Positions 18,860 to 27,933 of a stretch of DNA of 64,000 bases are shown here, one piece after another (position 1 is the stretch's first letter; each line of letters opens with the position of its first letter). The notes under the pieces are model-generated. The model did not search any database and was not told the DNA's origin. It saw only the letters and a list, made by a program, of their open reading frames with translations. The position numbers were made by a program, and so were the translations under genes. The stretch spans positions 1 to 64,000 of the forward strand of contig CANJNJ010000005.1 of NCBI GenBank assembly GCA_947474995.1, given 5' to 3'. The stretch comes from Opitutaceae bacterium. GTDB lineage: Bacteria; Verrucomicrobiota; Verrucomicrobiia; Opitutales; Opitutaceae.

Positions 18860-21064
18860 ATGAAAACTACCCATCGTAAGTCTAGATTCACGAGGCAAGT
18901 CACGCAGGCCATTGCCGTGATTCTTGCCACGTCCGCGCTCGCGCTCGCGCAAACCGCCCCGCAACCTTCCAATAAGAACGCCAGCGACACGGTGATGCTC
19001 TCGGCGTTCAAGGTGGAGACGACCCAAGACAAGGGCTACATGTCGTCGGCCGCCACGCCGTTCAAGACGAACCAAACACTCTTGGAAATTCCCCAGGGCA
19101 TCTCGGTCGTCACGCGCGATTTGGTCGACGATATCGGCCGCACCTCGACGGCCGACGCCCTGCAATACGCCGGCGTCGCGCCCAAATTCCGCGGCACCGA
19201 GGCGCTTTCGCTCCGCGGCTCCTCGACGACGATCGGCTATCCGCTGGAAGACGGGCAGATCAATCGCACCATTTTCATGGATAACATTTTCGTGGATTCC
19301 TACGAAATTATTCGTGGGCCAGCCGCGACGATGTATCCCAACACCGCACTGAGCGGCGTCGTGAACAAAATCACCCGCAAGCCGCTGCCCACGCGCCAGG
19401 ATTCGGTCACCGCAAGCGTTACCTCCTACGGACAGTACCGCGGGGAACTCGACACCACGGGGCCGCTCACGACCATCGGCGAAGCGAAAATAAGCTACCG
19501 GCTGCTCATCATGGACCAGCATGGTTCGTATCAGGGGTTCGATAACGCGGTCGACAACCGGTTCGCCATCCACCCCCTGCTGCAAGTCGACTATAAGAAC
19601 ACCCAACTCAACCTCGCGTTCGACTATCAGGATATCACGCGTCCCTCCAACCCGACCGCGGTCATCCAACCCGACGGCTCGGTCTTCACCGGCCTCGGCC
19701 GCGACAATATCTTACTGCCGCCGGGCGCGGGCGAGAATCACAAGCACTCGGGGTTCCGCCTGATGCTCATCCAACAGCTTTCGCCGGATTGGAGCGTTAA
19801 GATCGGGGGAGACGTCAACAGCTTGAACCGTCTCGGCAGCATCGTACTTCCGATTGGCGGCGTTAATTACGCCACGCGCACGGTCAGCTTTTTCAACCGC
19901 CGCAACGACATCAAGCTCGACCACTATTCGTTCTCCGTCGACGTCAACGGTAAGTACAAAATCGCCGGCATCGACAACCAGAGCACGTTCGGAATCGTCG
20001 CGACCGATCAGGAATCGATCAACAAGCTGTGGACCAACAGCCCGGGCTACGGTGCCACGCAGCGCATCATCCGGCCGCTCGACAATCCGCAGGTCGACAC
20101 CCTCCCAGTGCAACCCGTCGATCAATGGACGACCCCGGCCAATCCCGGTTCGCGCGCCCGCTCTGATCTGGGCAACCTGTACTTCCAGCAAATCGTCGAC
20201 GTCATTCCCAACCGTCTGAGTCTGGTCGGCGGCGGCTCGCTCTACAGCAACGAGACTTCCTCCAACGCGAATATCTCCGTGCGGCCTGCCGTGGCGACCG
20301 TTGCCAAGTCCTTCACCCACTTGTTCCGCGTCGGCGCGGTCTTCCACGTGACGAAGGACATCGTCATCTACGCGCTGAAAGCCAACACCTCTTTGCCGCC
20401 GACCGTGTTCACCACCTTCACGGGCGAACAGATTGCCCCGGCCGTGGGTCACAGCCAGGAGGCCGGCATCAAGGTCGACATGCTCGACAACAAGCTCTCG
20501 GCCACCGTGACCGTCTATGACATGAAGACGGACGGTATCGCCGTGTTCGGCGGGGTGCTGCCGAACGGGCAAAACTACCTCATTCCCCTCGGCTTCGTCA
20601 CGCAGAAGGGCTGGGAAGGGGAAGTCCAGGCCCGGCTCACCAAGAACTGGCAACTTACGGGCAACATCTACTCGGGTACCGTCAAGGATCAAAACGGACT
20701 GCCGGTCGACGACTCCTTCACCGACATGTGGAATGTCTTCACCCGCTATGAATTCACCGACGCGTCGCTCAAAGGCTTAGCCCTTGGCTTCGGCGCCGCG
20801 CGCGTTTCGGGCAAAGTGGTTTCCAGCGCGGGTATCGTACTGCCCGCCGGCCAGACCGCGCCCTACAACGGCAAGTTTTTCGACGTCAAGCCCGGGACCC
20901 ACGCCACGGCGTTTGCGACCTACACCGCGTCGAAGAACCTGTCGTTCCGGGTATCGATCGACAACTTGTTCGACTCGCAATACGCGATGGGCCTGAACGC
21001 CGCGTATCTGGTCGATCCCTCCCCGAAGCGGAATTTCACCTTCTCGGCCAAGTACAAATTCTGA
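18860..21064 (+). CDS. TonB-dependent receptor, siderophore-receptor type
   Basis: This 734-residue outer-membrane protein has a signal peptide (MKTTHRKSRFTRQVTQAIAVILATSALALAQ). A TonB-box-like segment SDTVMLSAFKVETTQ follows, then a plug domain (LLEIPQGISVVTRDLVDDIGRTSTADALQYAGV ... LRGSSTT ... IIRGPAATMYPNTALSGVVNKITRKP). The rest is a beta-barrel ending in the typical C-terminal Phe (FTFSAKYKF). The plug pattern IPQGISVVT and ALQYAGV matches the FhuE/TonB-siderophore family. The start at 18860 gives a proper signal peptide. The ligand is unknown; in Opitutaceae many such receptors carry carbohydrates or iron chelates. A hairpin follows at 21109-21133. Confidence 0.92.
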   Translation: MKTTHRKSRFTRQVTQAIAVILATSALALAQTAPQPSNKNASDTVMLSAFKVETTQDKGYMSSAATPFKTNQTLLEIPQGISVVTRDLVDDIGRTSTADALQYAGVAPKFRGTEALSLRGSSTTIGYPLEDGQINRTIFMDNIFVDSYEIIRGPAATMYPNTALSGVVNKITRKPLPTRQDSVTASVTSYGQYRGELDTTGPLTTIGEAKISYRLLIMDQHGSYQGFDNAVDNRFAIHPLLQVDYKNTQLNLAFDYQDITRPSNPTAVIQPDGSVFTGLGRDNILLPPGAGENHKHSGFRLMLIQQLSPDWSVKIGGDVNSLNRLGSIVLPIGGVNYATRTVSFFNRRNDIKLDHYSFSVDVNGKYKIAGIDNQSTFGIVATDQESINKLWTNSPGYGATQRIIRPLDNPQVDTLPVQPVDQWTTPANPGSRARSDLGNLYFQQIVDVIPNRLSLVGGGSLYSNETSSNANISVRPAVATVAKSFTHLFRVGAVFHVTKDIVIYALKANTSLPPTVFTTFTGEQIAPAVGHSQEAGIKVDMLDNKLSATVTVYDMKTDGIAVFGGVLPNGQNYLIPLGFVTQKGWEGEVQARLTKNWQLTGNIYSGTVKDQNGLPVDDSFTDMWNVFTRYEFTDASLKGLALGFGAARVSGKVVSSAGIVLPAGQTAPYNGKFFDVKPGTHATAFATYTASKNLSFRVSIDNLFDSQYAMGLNAAYLVDPSPKRNFTFSAKYKF

Positions 21065-21108
21065 GTCGGCGGGCGCTCTTCGATTCGGCGGCGGAATGCC
21101 GCCCGGCC

Positions 21109-21133
21109 CACGCGGCGCAATTCGCGCCGCGTG
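21109..21133 (+). terminator. possible hairpin terminator after the TonB receptor
   Basis: A perfect 10-bp stem cacgcggcgc/gcgccgcgtg with loop aattc lies 45 bases after the stop and is followed by gccccaaatttt. The T-run is short and four bases off the stem, so termination is uncertain. Apart from this hairpin, nothing is seen in 21065-21341. Confidence 0.5.
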
Positions 21134-21341
21134 GCCCCAAATTTTGACGGGAGAAACCGGCGTCCGGGCAGTGTGCCGACCGGCCTAGGGTCCAGTCGAA
21201 TTCCGAGTCGACCGAGACGCATCGGGGCGCTGGCCTCGCCGGTGCCGCGGTTCCACCCGTTTTCATCCGGTGGAAAACACCAGTCCAATCAGGCCAGCCA
21301 GCGGGGCAACGAGGTCCTGCATCCGAAATCGCCCCCTCCCC

Positions 21342-21647
21342 ATGAATCGCAAGAAATTCCTCTCCACGGTGGGCGGCGGCGTGATTGCCGCCGACTGCCT
21401 GTCGTCACCCGGCGCCACCTCTGCCGCCACAACCGCCACCCCACTCAGCGTCATGCCCACCAACCTCGCTGGCCGGATCTGTCTCGAGGAGATCGAGAAG
21501 CTCGCGGAGAAAATGATGCCGCCGGCGGTGCATGATTACATCGCCGGCGGCGCGGCCGATGAGCTCACGATTCGCTGGAATACCGAAAAATACCGCGATT
21601 TGCGCCTGCAGCCCAATGCGATCGACCGCTCGGTGCGGTGGGACTGA
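21342..21647 (+). pseudogene. truncated FMN-dependent 2-hydroxyacid dehydrogenase
   Basis: The 101-residue frame starts with a leader-like MNRKKFLSTVGGGVIAA. From residue 63 it reads LEEIEKLAEKMMPPAVHDYIAGGAADELTIRWNTEKYRDLRL, which matches the N-terminus of lactate/glycolate oxidases and L-lactate dehydrogenase (the family pattern is A..DYIAGGA.DE.T...N...F....L.P). Those proteins are about 350-400 residues long. Here a stop follows the first alpha/beta element, and the next 180 bases hold only a dispersed repeat, so the FMN barrel and the catalytic His/Arg are missing. It is very likely a dead fragment. Confidence 0.8.
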
Positions 21648-21703
21648 TTAGAATGCGTCCAAGCGAAACTGCGTTCCCACGACCGCTGCCAAAGCCCCTG
21701 AAA

Positions 21704-21785
21704 GGTGGGCCGGGCACTCCGTGCGCGGCCATCGAACGTGAGATCGAACCCAACAATTGGCCGCGCACGGAGTGCCCGGACCACC
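21704..21785. repeat. dispersed repeat, ggccgcgcacggagtgc family
   Basis: Two inverted arms, ggtgggccgggcactccgtg (21704 onward) and cgcacggagtgcccggacca (to 21784), flank atcgaacgtgagatcgaaccc. It sits directly after the truncated dehydrogenase, consistent with a link between the repeat and the deletion. Confidence 0.85.
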
Positions 21786-21832
21786 TAGTACGTCGACCGC
21801 GCCTAAATTCAGATCATAAATAATCTATCCCT

Positions 21833-22876
21833 ATGAAAAAAATCCGATTTGGCATCACCGGTTCCGGCTACATGGGCCGCACCCACGCGGAAGCAATCAA
21901 GTTCCTGAGCGACACCGCCGAGTTGGTCGCCATCTGGGGCGGCAGCCGCGCCCAGGGCCTGGCCGCAAATAATGGCGCGGCCTACGAACCGACGCTCGAG
22001 GCGCTGATGAAGCGCCCGGACATCGACGCCATTGTCATCACCACGCCGCACGCCTGCCACATCGCGGAGGTCATGCTCGCGCTCGAGTCCGGCAAACATG
22101 TCCTCATTGAAAAGCCGATGGCCACGCGACTGGAGGATGCCGACCGCATGCTCGCCGCCGCAGCCCAGCGCAAGCTGATCACCGGCGTCGCGCACAATCT
22201 GCGCTTTCGCGTGAACCTGCCGAAAGTTCGCGACTTGATTCAGAGCGGCGCGATTGGCCGCGTGCAGACCCTGCATTTTTCGATGATTCGGCAAATCGCG
22301 AATTTCGGGAATTTTGGGGGTAATAAACTCGGCTGGGTGCACCAGCCGGAATCCATCGGCTTTGTGATCGACGGCCTGCCCCACGGCGTCGACGCCATGC
22401 GCTGGGCAATGGGCGCCGAGGTCGTCAAGGCGGCCGGTTTCTCGCGCACCTATTACCCGGGCCGCGCCATCGAGGACAGCACCGTCGGAATCCTCGAGTT
22501 TTCCAACGGCGCGACCTGCTCGGTTCACACCACCTGCGCCTCCCACGGCGATTTTCCGGGGGAGATGGCCCGACTCATGATCATGGGCAGCAAGGCCAGC
22601 CTCAACATGGACGGTTTTGGCGATCTGCACCTGACCGATCGCGAAAAGGGCTGGCGCGTGATCTCCACGCAGCCACCCGTGATGGCGGATGATCCCGAGT
22701 CGGCGTTCAAGATCGGCCGCATGCAGGCGTTCCGCGATCAGATCCAAGCCTTCATCGATCGCATTCACGGGAAGCCCAGCCACGTCGCCACGGGCGCCGA
22801 CGGCCGGGCCGGGCTCGCCGCGTGCCTGGCGATGCTCACGTCGACGAAGGAAAATCGCTTTGTCGATCTGCCGTGA
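21833..22876 (+). CDS. Gfo/Idh/MocA family oxidoreductase
   Basis: This 347-residue protein has the Rossmann motif GSGYMGRTHAEA at residues 10-21 and the family signature LIEKPMATRLEDADRML near residue 95, with the conserved Lys. The C-terminal domain contains GWVHQPESIGFVIDGLPHGVDAMRW, where the His-Gly-Val-Asp near residue 186 is the usual catalytic His/Asp region. It is cytoplasmic and NAD(P)-dependent by family. It begins the co-oriented run with an MFS transporter, a Kelch protein and an enolase-superfamily enzyme, suggesting oxidation of an imported sugar or sugar acid. Confidence 0.9.
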   Translation: MKKIRFGITGSGYMGRTHAEAIKFLSDTAELVAIWGGSRAQGLAANNGAAYEPTLEALMKRPDIDAIVITTPHACHIAEVMLALESGKHVLIEKPMATRLEDADRMLAAAAQRKLITGVAHNLRFRVNLPKVRDLIQSGAIGRVQTLHFSMIRQIANFGNFGGNKLGWVHQPESIGFVIDGLPHGVDAMRWAMGAEVVKAAGFSRTYYPGRAIEDSTVGILEFSNGATCSVHTTCASHGDFPGEMARLMIMGSKASLNMDGFGDLHLTDREKGWRVISTQPPVMADDPESAFKIGRMQAFRDQIQAFIDRIHGKPSHVATGADGRAGLAACLAMLTSTKENRFVDLP

Positions 22877-22963
22877 AGATTAGGCCGACCTCGACGCGTC
22901 ATCTCCGATCGGGTTGAGTTCATTGCCGAATCCGGTGCCATTCGGGCCACGCCTCCTGGTTCG

Positions 22964-23026
22964 ATTTGGGGTGCGGCGACCCGGCGCCGCTATTCGCAAA
23001 AGCGGCGCCAGGTCGCCGTACTCCAG
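22964..23026. repeat. gagtgcggcgaccyggcgcc inverted repeat
   Basis: Arms ggtgcggcgacccggcgccgc and gcggcgccaggtcgccgtac surround the loop tattcgcaaaa. It lies between the oxidoreductase and the MFS gene, in the upstream region of the latter. Confidence 0.85.
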
Positions 23027-23074
23027 ATCCAGACTCTGATCACCCCGCGCCGCGCCACCATCCGCCCTCCCATC

Positions 23075-24334
23075 ATGCCACCCAAAAACAACCCTCCCTC
23101 CACCTTTCCACTTGCCCGGGGGGCGTGGACGACGGTGGCACTGCTGTGGGTTGCGGGCTGCCTGAACTACCTCGATCGAACCATGATCACCACGATGCAT
23201 GGTTCGCTGGTCAAGGCCTTCGACATGACCGAGGCCCAATTCGGACTGCTCACCACCGGCTTCCTGTTGGTTTACGCGTCCGTCAGTCCGCTCGGCGGTT
23301 TTCTCGCTGACCGCTTCGGTCGCCGCCGGATTATCCTCATCAGCATTTTTGGCTGGTCGCTCACGACCTGGCTGACCGCGTATGCGACCAACTATTCCAC
23401 GCTCCTCCTTCTGCGCGGCCTGCTGGGTTTGAGCGAAGCCTGTTACCTGCCCGCCGCGATGGGGCTCATCACCGACTATCATCGCGGGCCGACGCGCTCG
23501 TTTGCGACCGGTCTGCAAATGACCGGGCTGGTCTGCGGCTCCACCATCGGTGGCCTCGGCGGCTGGCTCGCCGAGCACCACGATTGGAGTTTCGCCTACA
23601 AGGTGATCGGAGCACCCAATGTCGCGTATAGCCTGCTCCTCATCTTCCTCCTGCGCGAAGGTCCGGGAAAGGAAGCCGACCAGCCCGGCGTCGCCGCCTC
23701 TCCGTCGGCCGGATCGGTTTCGTTTGGCGCCGCCATGCGCAGCCTATGCCTCAACAAATCCTTCCTGCTGGTGCTCTGTGCCTGGTGCCTGCAAGGGGCG
23801 GTGGGCTGGGTGATCATCGGTTGGATGCCCACGCAGATGCATGAGCAATTCAAACTGAGCCAGGGCGCTGCCGGGTTTTCCGCGTTGGGGTACGTGTATG
23901 TCCTGCAGTTCATCGGGCTCCTCATCGGCGGCCTTTGGTCCGACCGCTGGAGTCTCACCTATGAGCGTTCCCGCCTGATGATCCCCGTGATCGGTTTGGT
24001 GATGGCGGTCCCCGCCTTTTGGATGGCCGGGCACTCCCCACAAATTTCGTACACGATTTTCAGTCTGATGATGTGGGGTTTTGCCGCCGGATTCATGGGC
24101 GCGAACATGATGCCGATCATCTGCCTCGTCGTCCCGAACCAGTACCGGGCCTCCGGCCTCGGCGTCATGAACTGCGTCACGGCCATCTTCGGCGGACTTT
24201 CCATCTATGCCGTCGGGCTGCTGCGCGATGCCCGGGTCGATGTAACCCAAATGCTGGCCTTCGCCAGTGGCGGCGTGCTGCTGTGCGCGCTGTTTCTGTT
24301 CGTCGTCAAACCGGCGCCGGCTGCGGCCCGCTAG
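23075..24334 (+). CDS. MFS transporter, organic-anion/sugar-acid (ACS) type
   Basis: This 419-residue protein has 12 predicted membrane helices. The first is preceded by LPLARGAWT-like residues and followed by NYLDRTMITTMHG. MFS motif A is seen as GGFLADRFGRRRIIL between helices 2 and 3, and a related GGLWSDRWS lies in the second half. WVAGCLNYLDR near the N-terminus and the central hydrophilic loop (residues about 195-220) are typical of the anion:cation symporter group, which carries hexuronates, galactonate and phthalate. The following Kelch gene starts 5 bases after its stop, so they are one transcript. Confidence 0.9.
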   Translation: MPPKNNPPSTFPLARGAWTTVALLWVAGCLNYLDRTMITTMHGSLVKAFDMTEAQFGLLTTGFLLVYASVSPLGGFLADRFGRRRIILISIFGWSLTTWLTAYATNYSTLLLLRGLLGLSEACYLPAAMGLITDYHRGPTRSFATGLQMTGLVCGSTIGGLGGWLAEHHDWSFAYKVIGAPNVAYSLLLIFLLREGPGKEADQPGVAASPSAGSVSFGAAMRSLCLNKSFLLVLCAWCLQGAVGWVIIGWMPTQMHEQFKLSQGAAGFSALGYVYVLQFIGLLIGGLWSDRWSLTYERSRLMIPVIGLVMAVPAFWMAGHSPQISYTIFSLMMWGFAAGFMGANMMPIICLVVPNQYRASGLGVMNCVTAIFGGLSIYAVGLLRDARVDVTQMLAFASGGVLLCALFLFVVKPAPAAAR

Positions 24335-24339
24335 ATTTT

Positions 24340-25242
24340 ATGCCCAAAATGAATTTGAATCGCTGGATCGAACGCGCCCCCATGCAGGTCGCCCGGGCCG
24401 GTTGCGCCACGGGAGTTCTCGGCGGTAAACTGATCGCCGCCGGTGGCACCTACTGGCGCGACGGTAAAAAATTCTGGTGTGCGGACGTGGATATTTTCGA
24501 TCCCGCCGCCAACCGGTGGGAGCCCACGGCCCCGATGCCGCAACCGCATGGGGACGCGCCGGCGGCCGTGCTCGGTGACACCTGCTATGTTTTCGGCGGC
24601 GGCGCGGATGGACTGCCCAGCCATTCCGTGGTGGCCTACCAAGCCGGCAACTGGAGCGTGCGTCCCGAGATGGCGCTGCCGGCGCCGCGGCGCTCATCCA
24701 TCGTCGCCGTCCTCGATCAAACCTTCTATCTCCTCGGCGGCATCGCGGGAACGTGGACGGACTTCGCGTCGATCACCCCGACCTTTTGGTCCTACACGTC
24801 GGGTCGCGGCTGGCAATCGCTGCCCTCCCTCCCCGGCGTGACGCGATTCAACACCGCCGTCGGCGCCGTCGGTGGCCGCATCATCGTCGCCGGCGGATGT
24901 TCCGCCAGCGGCGGGCAGGTGCAGAATCTGGACGACATTTTCGCCTACGAACCCAAGACCCAAACGTGGGCGCTCGTCGGCAAACTACCCGTTCCGTCAC
25001 GCGGCGCCACCGGCCTGGCGGATGGCGATCGTCTGATCTATTTCGGCGGGTACACCGACAAATTTGAAGCGACCATCTGGAGTATCGACCCTGTCTCGGG
25101 CCAGGTCGAAGCCGCGGGCCAGCTGCCCTGCGGGCTCGCCGACACGCGCTTTCTGCGCACGGGGTCGAGCGTCTATGGTCTCACCGGCGAGAATGGCATC
25201 AAGATGCGCTTTCCCGGCACGATCGAAGCCTCGCTCGCCTGA
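24340..25242 (+). CDS. Kelch-repeat beta-propeller protein
   Basis: This 300-residue protein has five to six Kelch repeats, each with a hydrophobic strand ending in GG: LIAAGGTYW, CYVFGGGAD, FYLLGGIAG, IIVAGGCSA, LIYFGGYTD. Conserved Trp between repeats occurs in WEPTAPMP, WQSLPSLP and WALVGKLP. There is no signal peptide. Bacterial Kelch propellers beside transporters include the sialic-acid mutarotase NanM, so a sugar epimerase or mutarotase role is possible, but NanM is periplasmic and its active residues cannot be matched by eye. It follows the MFS gene by 5 bases and precedes the enolase-superfamily gene by 28. Confidence 0.85.
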   Translation: MPKMNLNRWIERAPMQVARAGCATGVLGGKLIAAGGTYWRDGKKFWCADVDIFDPAANRWEPTAPMPQPHGDAPAAVLGDTCYVFGGGADGLPSHSVVAYQAGNWSVRPEMALPAPRRSSIVAVLDQTFYLLGGIAGTWTDFASITPTFWSYTSGRGWQSLPSLPGVTRFNTAVGAVGGRIIVAGGCSASGGQVQNLDDIFAYEPKTQTWALVGKLPVPSRGATGLADGDRLIYFGGYTDKFEATIWSIDPVSGQVEAAGQLPCGLADTRFLRTGSSVYGLTGENGIKMRFPGTIEASLA

Positions 25243-25270
25243 ACCACTCCTCTTCAACGCCTAATCTTCC

Positions 25271-26392
25271 ATGAAAATCACCGGCATAAAAACCTTCTTC
25301 CTGAAGCACCCGATGACGAAGGCCACGGGTCCTTCGAATTTCTATTATCGGGTTCGCACGACGCTCATCATCAAGGTGGAAACCGACGAGGGCGTCTCGG
25401 GCTGGGGTGAAACCGTAGCCTTCACCGGCGTTCGGACCCTGATCGAGGAGCAGTACGCCTCCATCCTGATTGGCCGCGATCCGCTCGCGCACCGCGAAAA
25501 CAGCCGCGAGATCTGGGGCCAGAACTTTGGCAACGGCATGGCGATCGGCGGGCTGACCATCGCGCTGGACGATCTGCGCGGCAAAATCCTGAAGATGCCC
25601 GTCGTCGATCTCTACGGCGGTCGGTTGCGCTCGCAGATCCCGGCCTACGCGTCGGCCATGAATTATATCGAGGGCGAGGACCCCGCGGAATTTTATCCGC
25701 GCGAAGCAACGGAGCTCCTCGGCCAGGGCTTTCGCGCGATGAAGATGCGCCTCGGCGGCCAGTCGATTCCCAAGGATCTCGCCGCGGCGACCGCGGTGCG
25801 CAAGGCGGTCGGACCCGACGTCAAGTTGATGGCCGACGGCAACGGCGCCTACACGCTCGGCACGGCGATCAAGATGGGACGCAAGCTGGAGGAGCTCGAT
25901 TACTACTGGTGGGAAGAACCGTTGCCGCAGAACGCGCCGAACTACGCGGGCTACGAAGTGCTGACCGAGAAACTCGACATCCCGATCGCCGCCTGCGAAG
26001 GCCTGACCAATCGCGCCATGTTCCACGACGCGATTGCCCGGCGCGCGATGGCCATCGTGCAACCCGACGTCGCGTTGGCCGGCGGCATCGGCGAATGCCT
26101 CTTTGTCGCCGAAATGGCGCGACTCCGGGGCATCCAGTGCATGCCGCACTGCTGGGCGGGCGGTTTGGTCATCGCCGCCTCCGTCCACCTCCTCGCGTTA
26201 CTCCCCGACACGTCGTGGGGCCGCTACACGGAGGTGCCGATGCTGGAGCTCGATCGCGTGGAAAACCCCTTCCGCGAAAATATTTTCCACAAAACCATCA
26301 CGATCAAAAACGGCTTTGCCACCGTGCCGACGACGCCCGGGCTTGGAGTCGACGTGGATGAGGTCGCGCTCAAGCGCTACGCGGAGAAGTAA
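25271..26392 (+). CDS. enolase-superfamily sugar-acid dehydratase (mandelate racemase/MLE type)
   Basis: This 373-residue protein has a capping domain at 1-125 and a modified TIM barrel after it. Expected active-site residues are visible: K158 and R160 (AMKMRLGG) on strand 2, metal ligands D189 (MADGNGAY), E215 (WWEEPLP) and E243 (AACEGL), and a general acid/base His293 (MPHCWAGG). The K-x-R and late His pattern fits acid-sugar dehydratases more than muconate cycloisomerases. It would dehydrate an aldonate or uronate-derived acid to a 2-keto-3-deoxy acid. It is the last gene of the Gfo/MFS/Kelch run, which supports sugar-acid catabolism; the exact substrate is unknown. Confidence 0.9.
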   Translation: MKITGIKTFFLKHPMTKATGPSNFYYRVRTTLIIKVETDEGVSGWGETVAFTGVRTLIEEQYASILIGRDPLAHRENSREIWGQNFGNGMAIGGLTIALDDLRGKILKMPVVDLYGGRLRSQIPAYASAMNYIEGEDPAEFYPREATELLGQGFRAMKMRLGGQSIPKDLAAATAVRKAVGPDVKLMADGNGAYTLGTAIKMGRKLEELDYYWWEEPLPQNAPNYAGYEVLTEKLDIPIAACEGLTNRAMFHDAIARRAMAIVQPDVALAGGIGECLFVAEMARLRGIQCMPHCWAGGLVIAASVHLLALLPDTSWGRYTEVPMLELDRVENPFRENIFHKTITIKNGFATVPTTPGLGVDVDEVALKRYAEK

Positions 26393-26444
26393 GCGTGCTC
26401 AAGCGACGCTGACCGGTGAGTCGGCTAATCTGACCGCAAGACTA

Positions 26445-26560
26445 GGCCGCGCACGGAGTGCACGGCCCACCCGGTACGGCGATCGTGAACGGTGGGCCGG
26501 GCACTCCGTGCGCGGCCATCGTTGGGCTCGGCCTCACGTTCCTTGGCCGCGCAGCCCATC
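26445..26560. repeat. dispersed repeat, ggccgcgcacggagtgc family
   Basis: ggccgcgcacggagtgcacg (26445 onward), cgatcgtgaacggtgggccg and cactccgtgcgcggccatcg form opposing arms, followed by ttgggctcggcctcacgttc and a shorter ggccgcgcagccc unit. It separates convergent genes ending at 26392 and 26584. Confidence 0.85.
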
Positions 26561-26583
26561 TGCTAAGACCCGCTACCCCGATC

Positions 26584-27441
26584 TTACTTCCGCAGCCACC
26601 GGCTGGGCGCGATGCCGGGCGCCTCGCTCCGCATATTCGGCGGCTTGTTCGGATGATTGAAATCGAAGCCGCGGCGGACGTTCGGATTGTCGAAGAACCG
26701 CCGGAGGTGCGGCGGCAGCGCGGCCACCTTGTCCTCCGGCCAGAGCGGAATCTTCTCTTCCGTGGGACCGGCCCAGGCCGGCCGATACAAATAGGCCAGC
26801 ATCGCGCGGTCCCGGTTGCCCACATTCGGACAGTTGCCGTGGAAGCAGCGGTGATTCAACACCACCGCCGAACCCGCCTTGGCGGGCACCGCCACCTGCT
26901 CGGGATGACTCGTGTACCGCGTGTAAGGATTGGCGTCGGCATGCATCGAGAGATGCGACCGCGGAACCACCAGGAACGGCGACACGTCCGCGGTGAGATC
27001 GTCGAGATAGTAGAGCACGCGGATTTGCGCGGGGCACGACCCCGCATAACCGAAGATATGTGAGCCGTAAGGCTGACCGTCAGTGTGCAGGCTGATGCCG
27101 GGATGTCCGGGTTTTGACAACGCGTAGGTGGCCCCGAGGAAAACGATGTCGGGCCCCATCACCTCCTCGAGAAAGGTGATCGTTGGCGGATGGGCAATCA
27201 GCTCGGCGAAGGCCGGATGCTCCCAGTGAATGGCCCTCCGACCGCGCTGCTTGTCGCTGTAGTCGGCGGGGATCGTCTCCATCGGCGCCACGAGTTGTTT
27301 GAACTGGGTCACCTGGGCAGCGGAAAGCAGGTCGGGCGCCACGAGATAACCCTCGAACTCGATATGCTTGATTTTTTCACCAAGGGTCAGCGCCGACCAA
27401 TCGGTGGTGTCGAGTCGCATGGCGGGGGCGGAAGGAGTCAT
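26584..27441 (-). CDS. phytanoyl-CoA dioxygenase (PhyH) family protein
   Basis: This 285-residue non-haem Fe(II)/2-oxoglutarate oxygenase has the His-x-Asp iron motif at H119 and D121 (SLHTDG). The distal His is in LNHRCFHGNCPN (His201 or His197), with an Arg downstream (GNRDRAMLAYLY) to bind 2-oxoglutarate. YYLDDLTADVSPFLVVPRSH is typical of the family. The start at 27441 is chosen over a longer frame for its normal length. It is convergent to the enolase-superfamily gene and lacks other obvious partners. Substrates in bacteria vary widely (ectoine, small alcohols, natural products), so none is assigned. Confidence 0.88.
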   Translation of the reverse strand: MTPSAPAMRLDTTDWSALTLGEKIKHIEFEGYLVAPDLLSAAQVTQFKQLVAPMETIPADYSDKQRGRRAIHWEHPAFAELIAHPPTITFLEEVMGPDIVFLGATYALSKPGHPGISLHTDGQPYGSHIFGYAGSCPAQIRVLYYLDDLTADVSPFLVVPRSHLSMHADANPYTRYTSHPEQVAVPAKAGSAVVLNHRCFHGNCPNVGNRDRAMLAYLYRPAWAGPTEEKIPLWPEDKVAALPPHLRRFFDNPNVRRGFDFNHPNKPPNMRSEAPGIAPSRWLRK

Positions 27442-27549
27442 GAGGGGGAGGAGTTTGGGCTGAAACCGGACAACCGACTGCACCTAAATACCATCAGCCC
27501 CACGCCCGCCTGCAAGCCCATCGAGGTTGTCTATTGTCCAGACACGCCG

Positions 27550-27831
27550 GCCGCACGGCCGTCGAACCTGAGATCGAGCCCAACAATCTGGTCGCGCGCG
27601 GAGCCCGTTCGACAGGCTCAGGGTCTCGAGCCCGTCGAGAGGCGCCCGACCCCCAGTTCGATGATCGTGAACGGTGGGCCGTGCACTCCGTGCGCGGCCG
27701 TCGAACGCGAGATCGAGCCCAACATTTGGCCGCTCACGGAGTGGCCGGCCCACCCTTCGCGATTCTCGTACCGGGTGGGCCGCGCGCTCCGCCGCGCGGC
27801 CGTCGACCATTCGATCGAGCCTCCCGCTTTG
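27550..27831. repeat. array of dispersed repeats, ggccgcgcacggagtgc family plus ttcgacaggctcaggg unit
   Basis: About 280 bases contain at least four opposed units: ggccgtcgaacctgagatcg, ttcgacaggctcagggtctc, ggtgggccgtgcactccgtg with cggccgtcgaacgcgagatc, and ggccgctcacggagtggccg with its inverted partner. This fills most of the 492-base space between 27441 and 27934. No gene is seen in it. Confidence 0.85.
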
Positions 27832-27933
27832 GACATCGATATCTTCTCCGGACCCAACGGCGACAATCCGTCACCCCTGAAATGGGGTTTCCGCTGCATG
27901 GACACGTCACGACCCACTGGTTGAAACCCAGCC

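Noticed and set aside
27550-27831. CRISPR array
   Set aside because: The repeats are inverted, of unequal length and spacing, without uniform spacers, and no cas gene is in the window.
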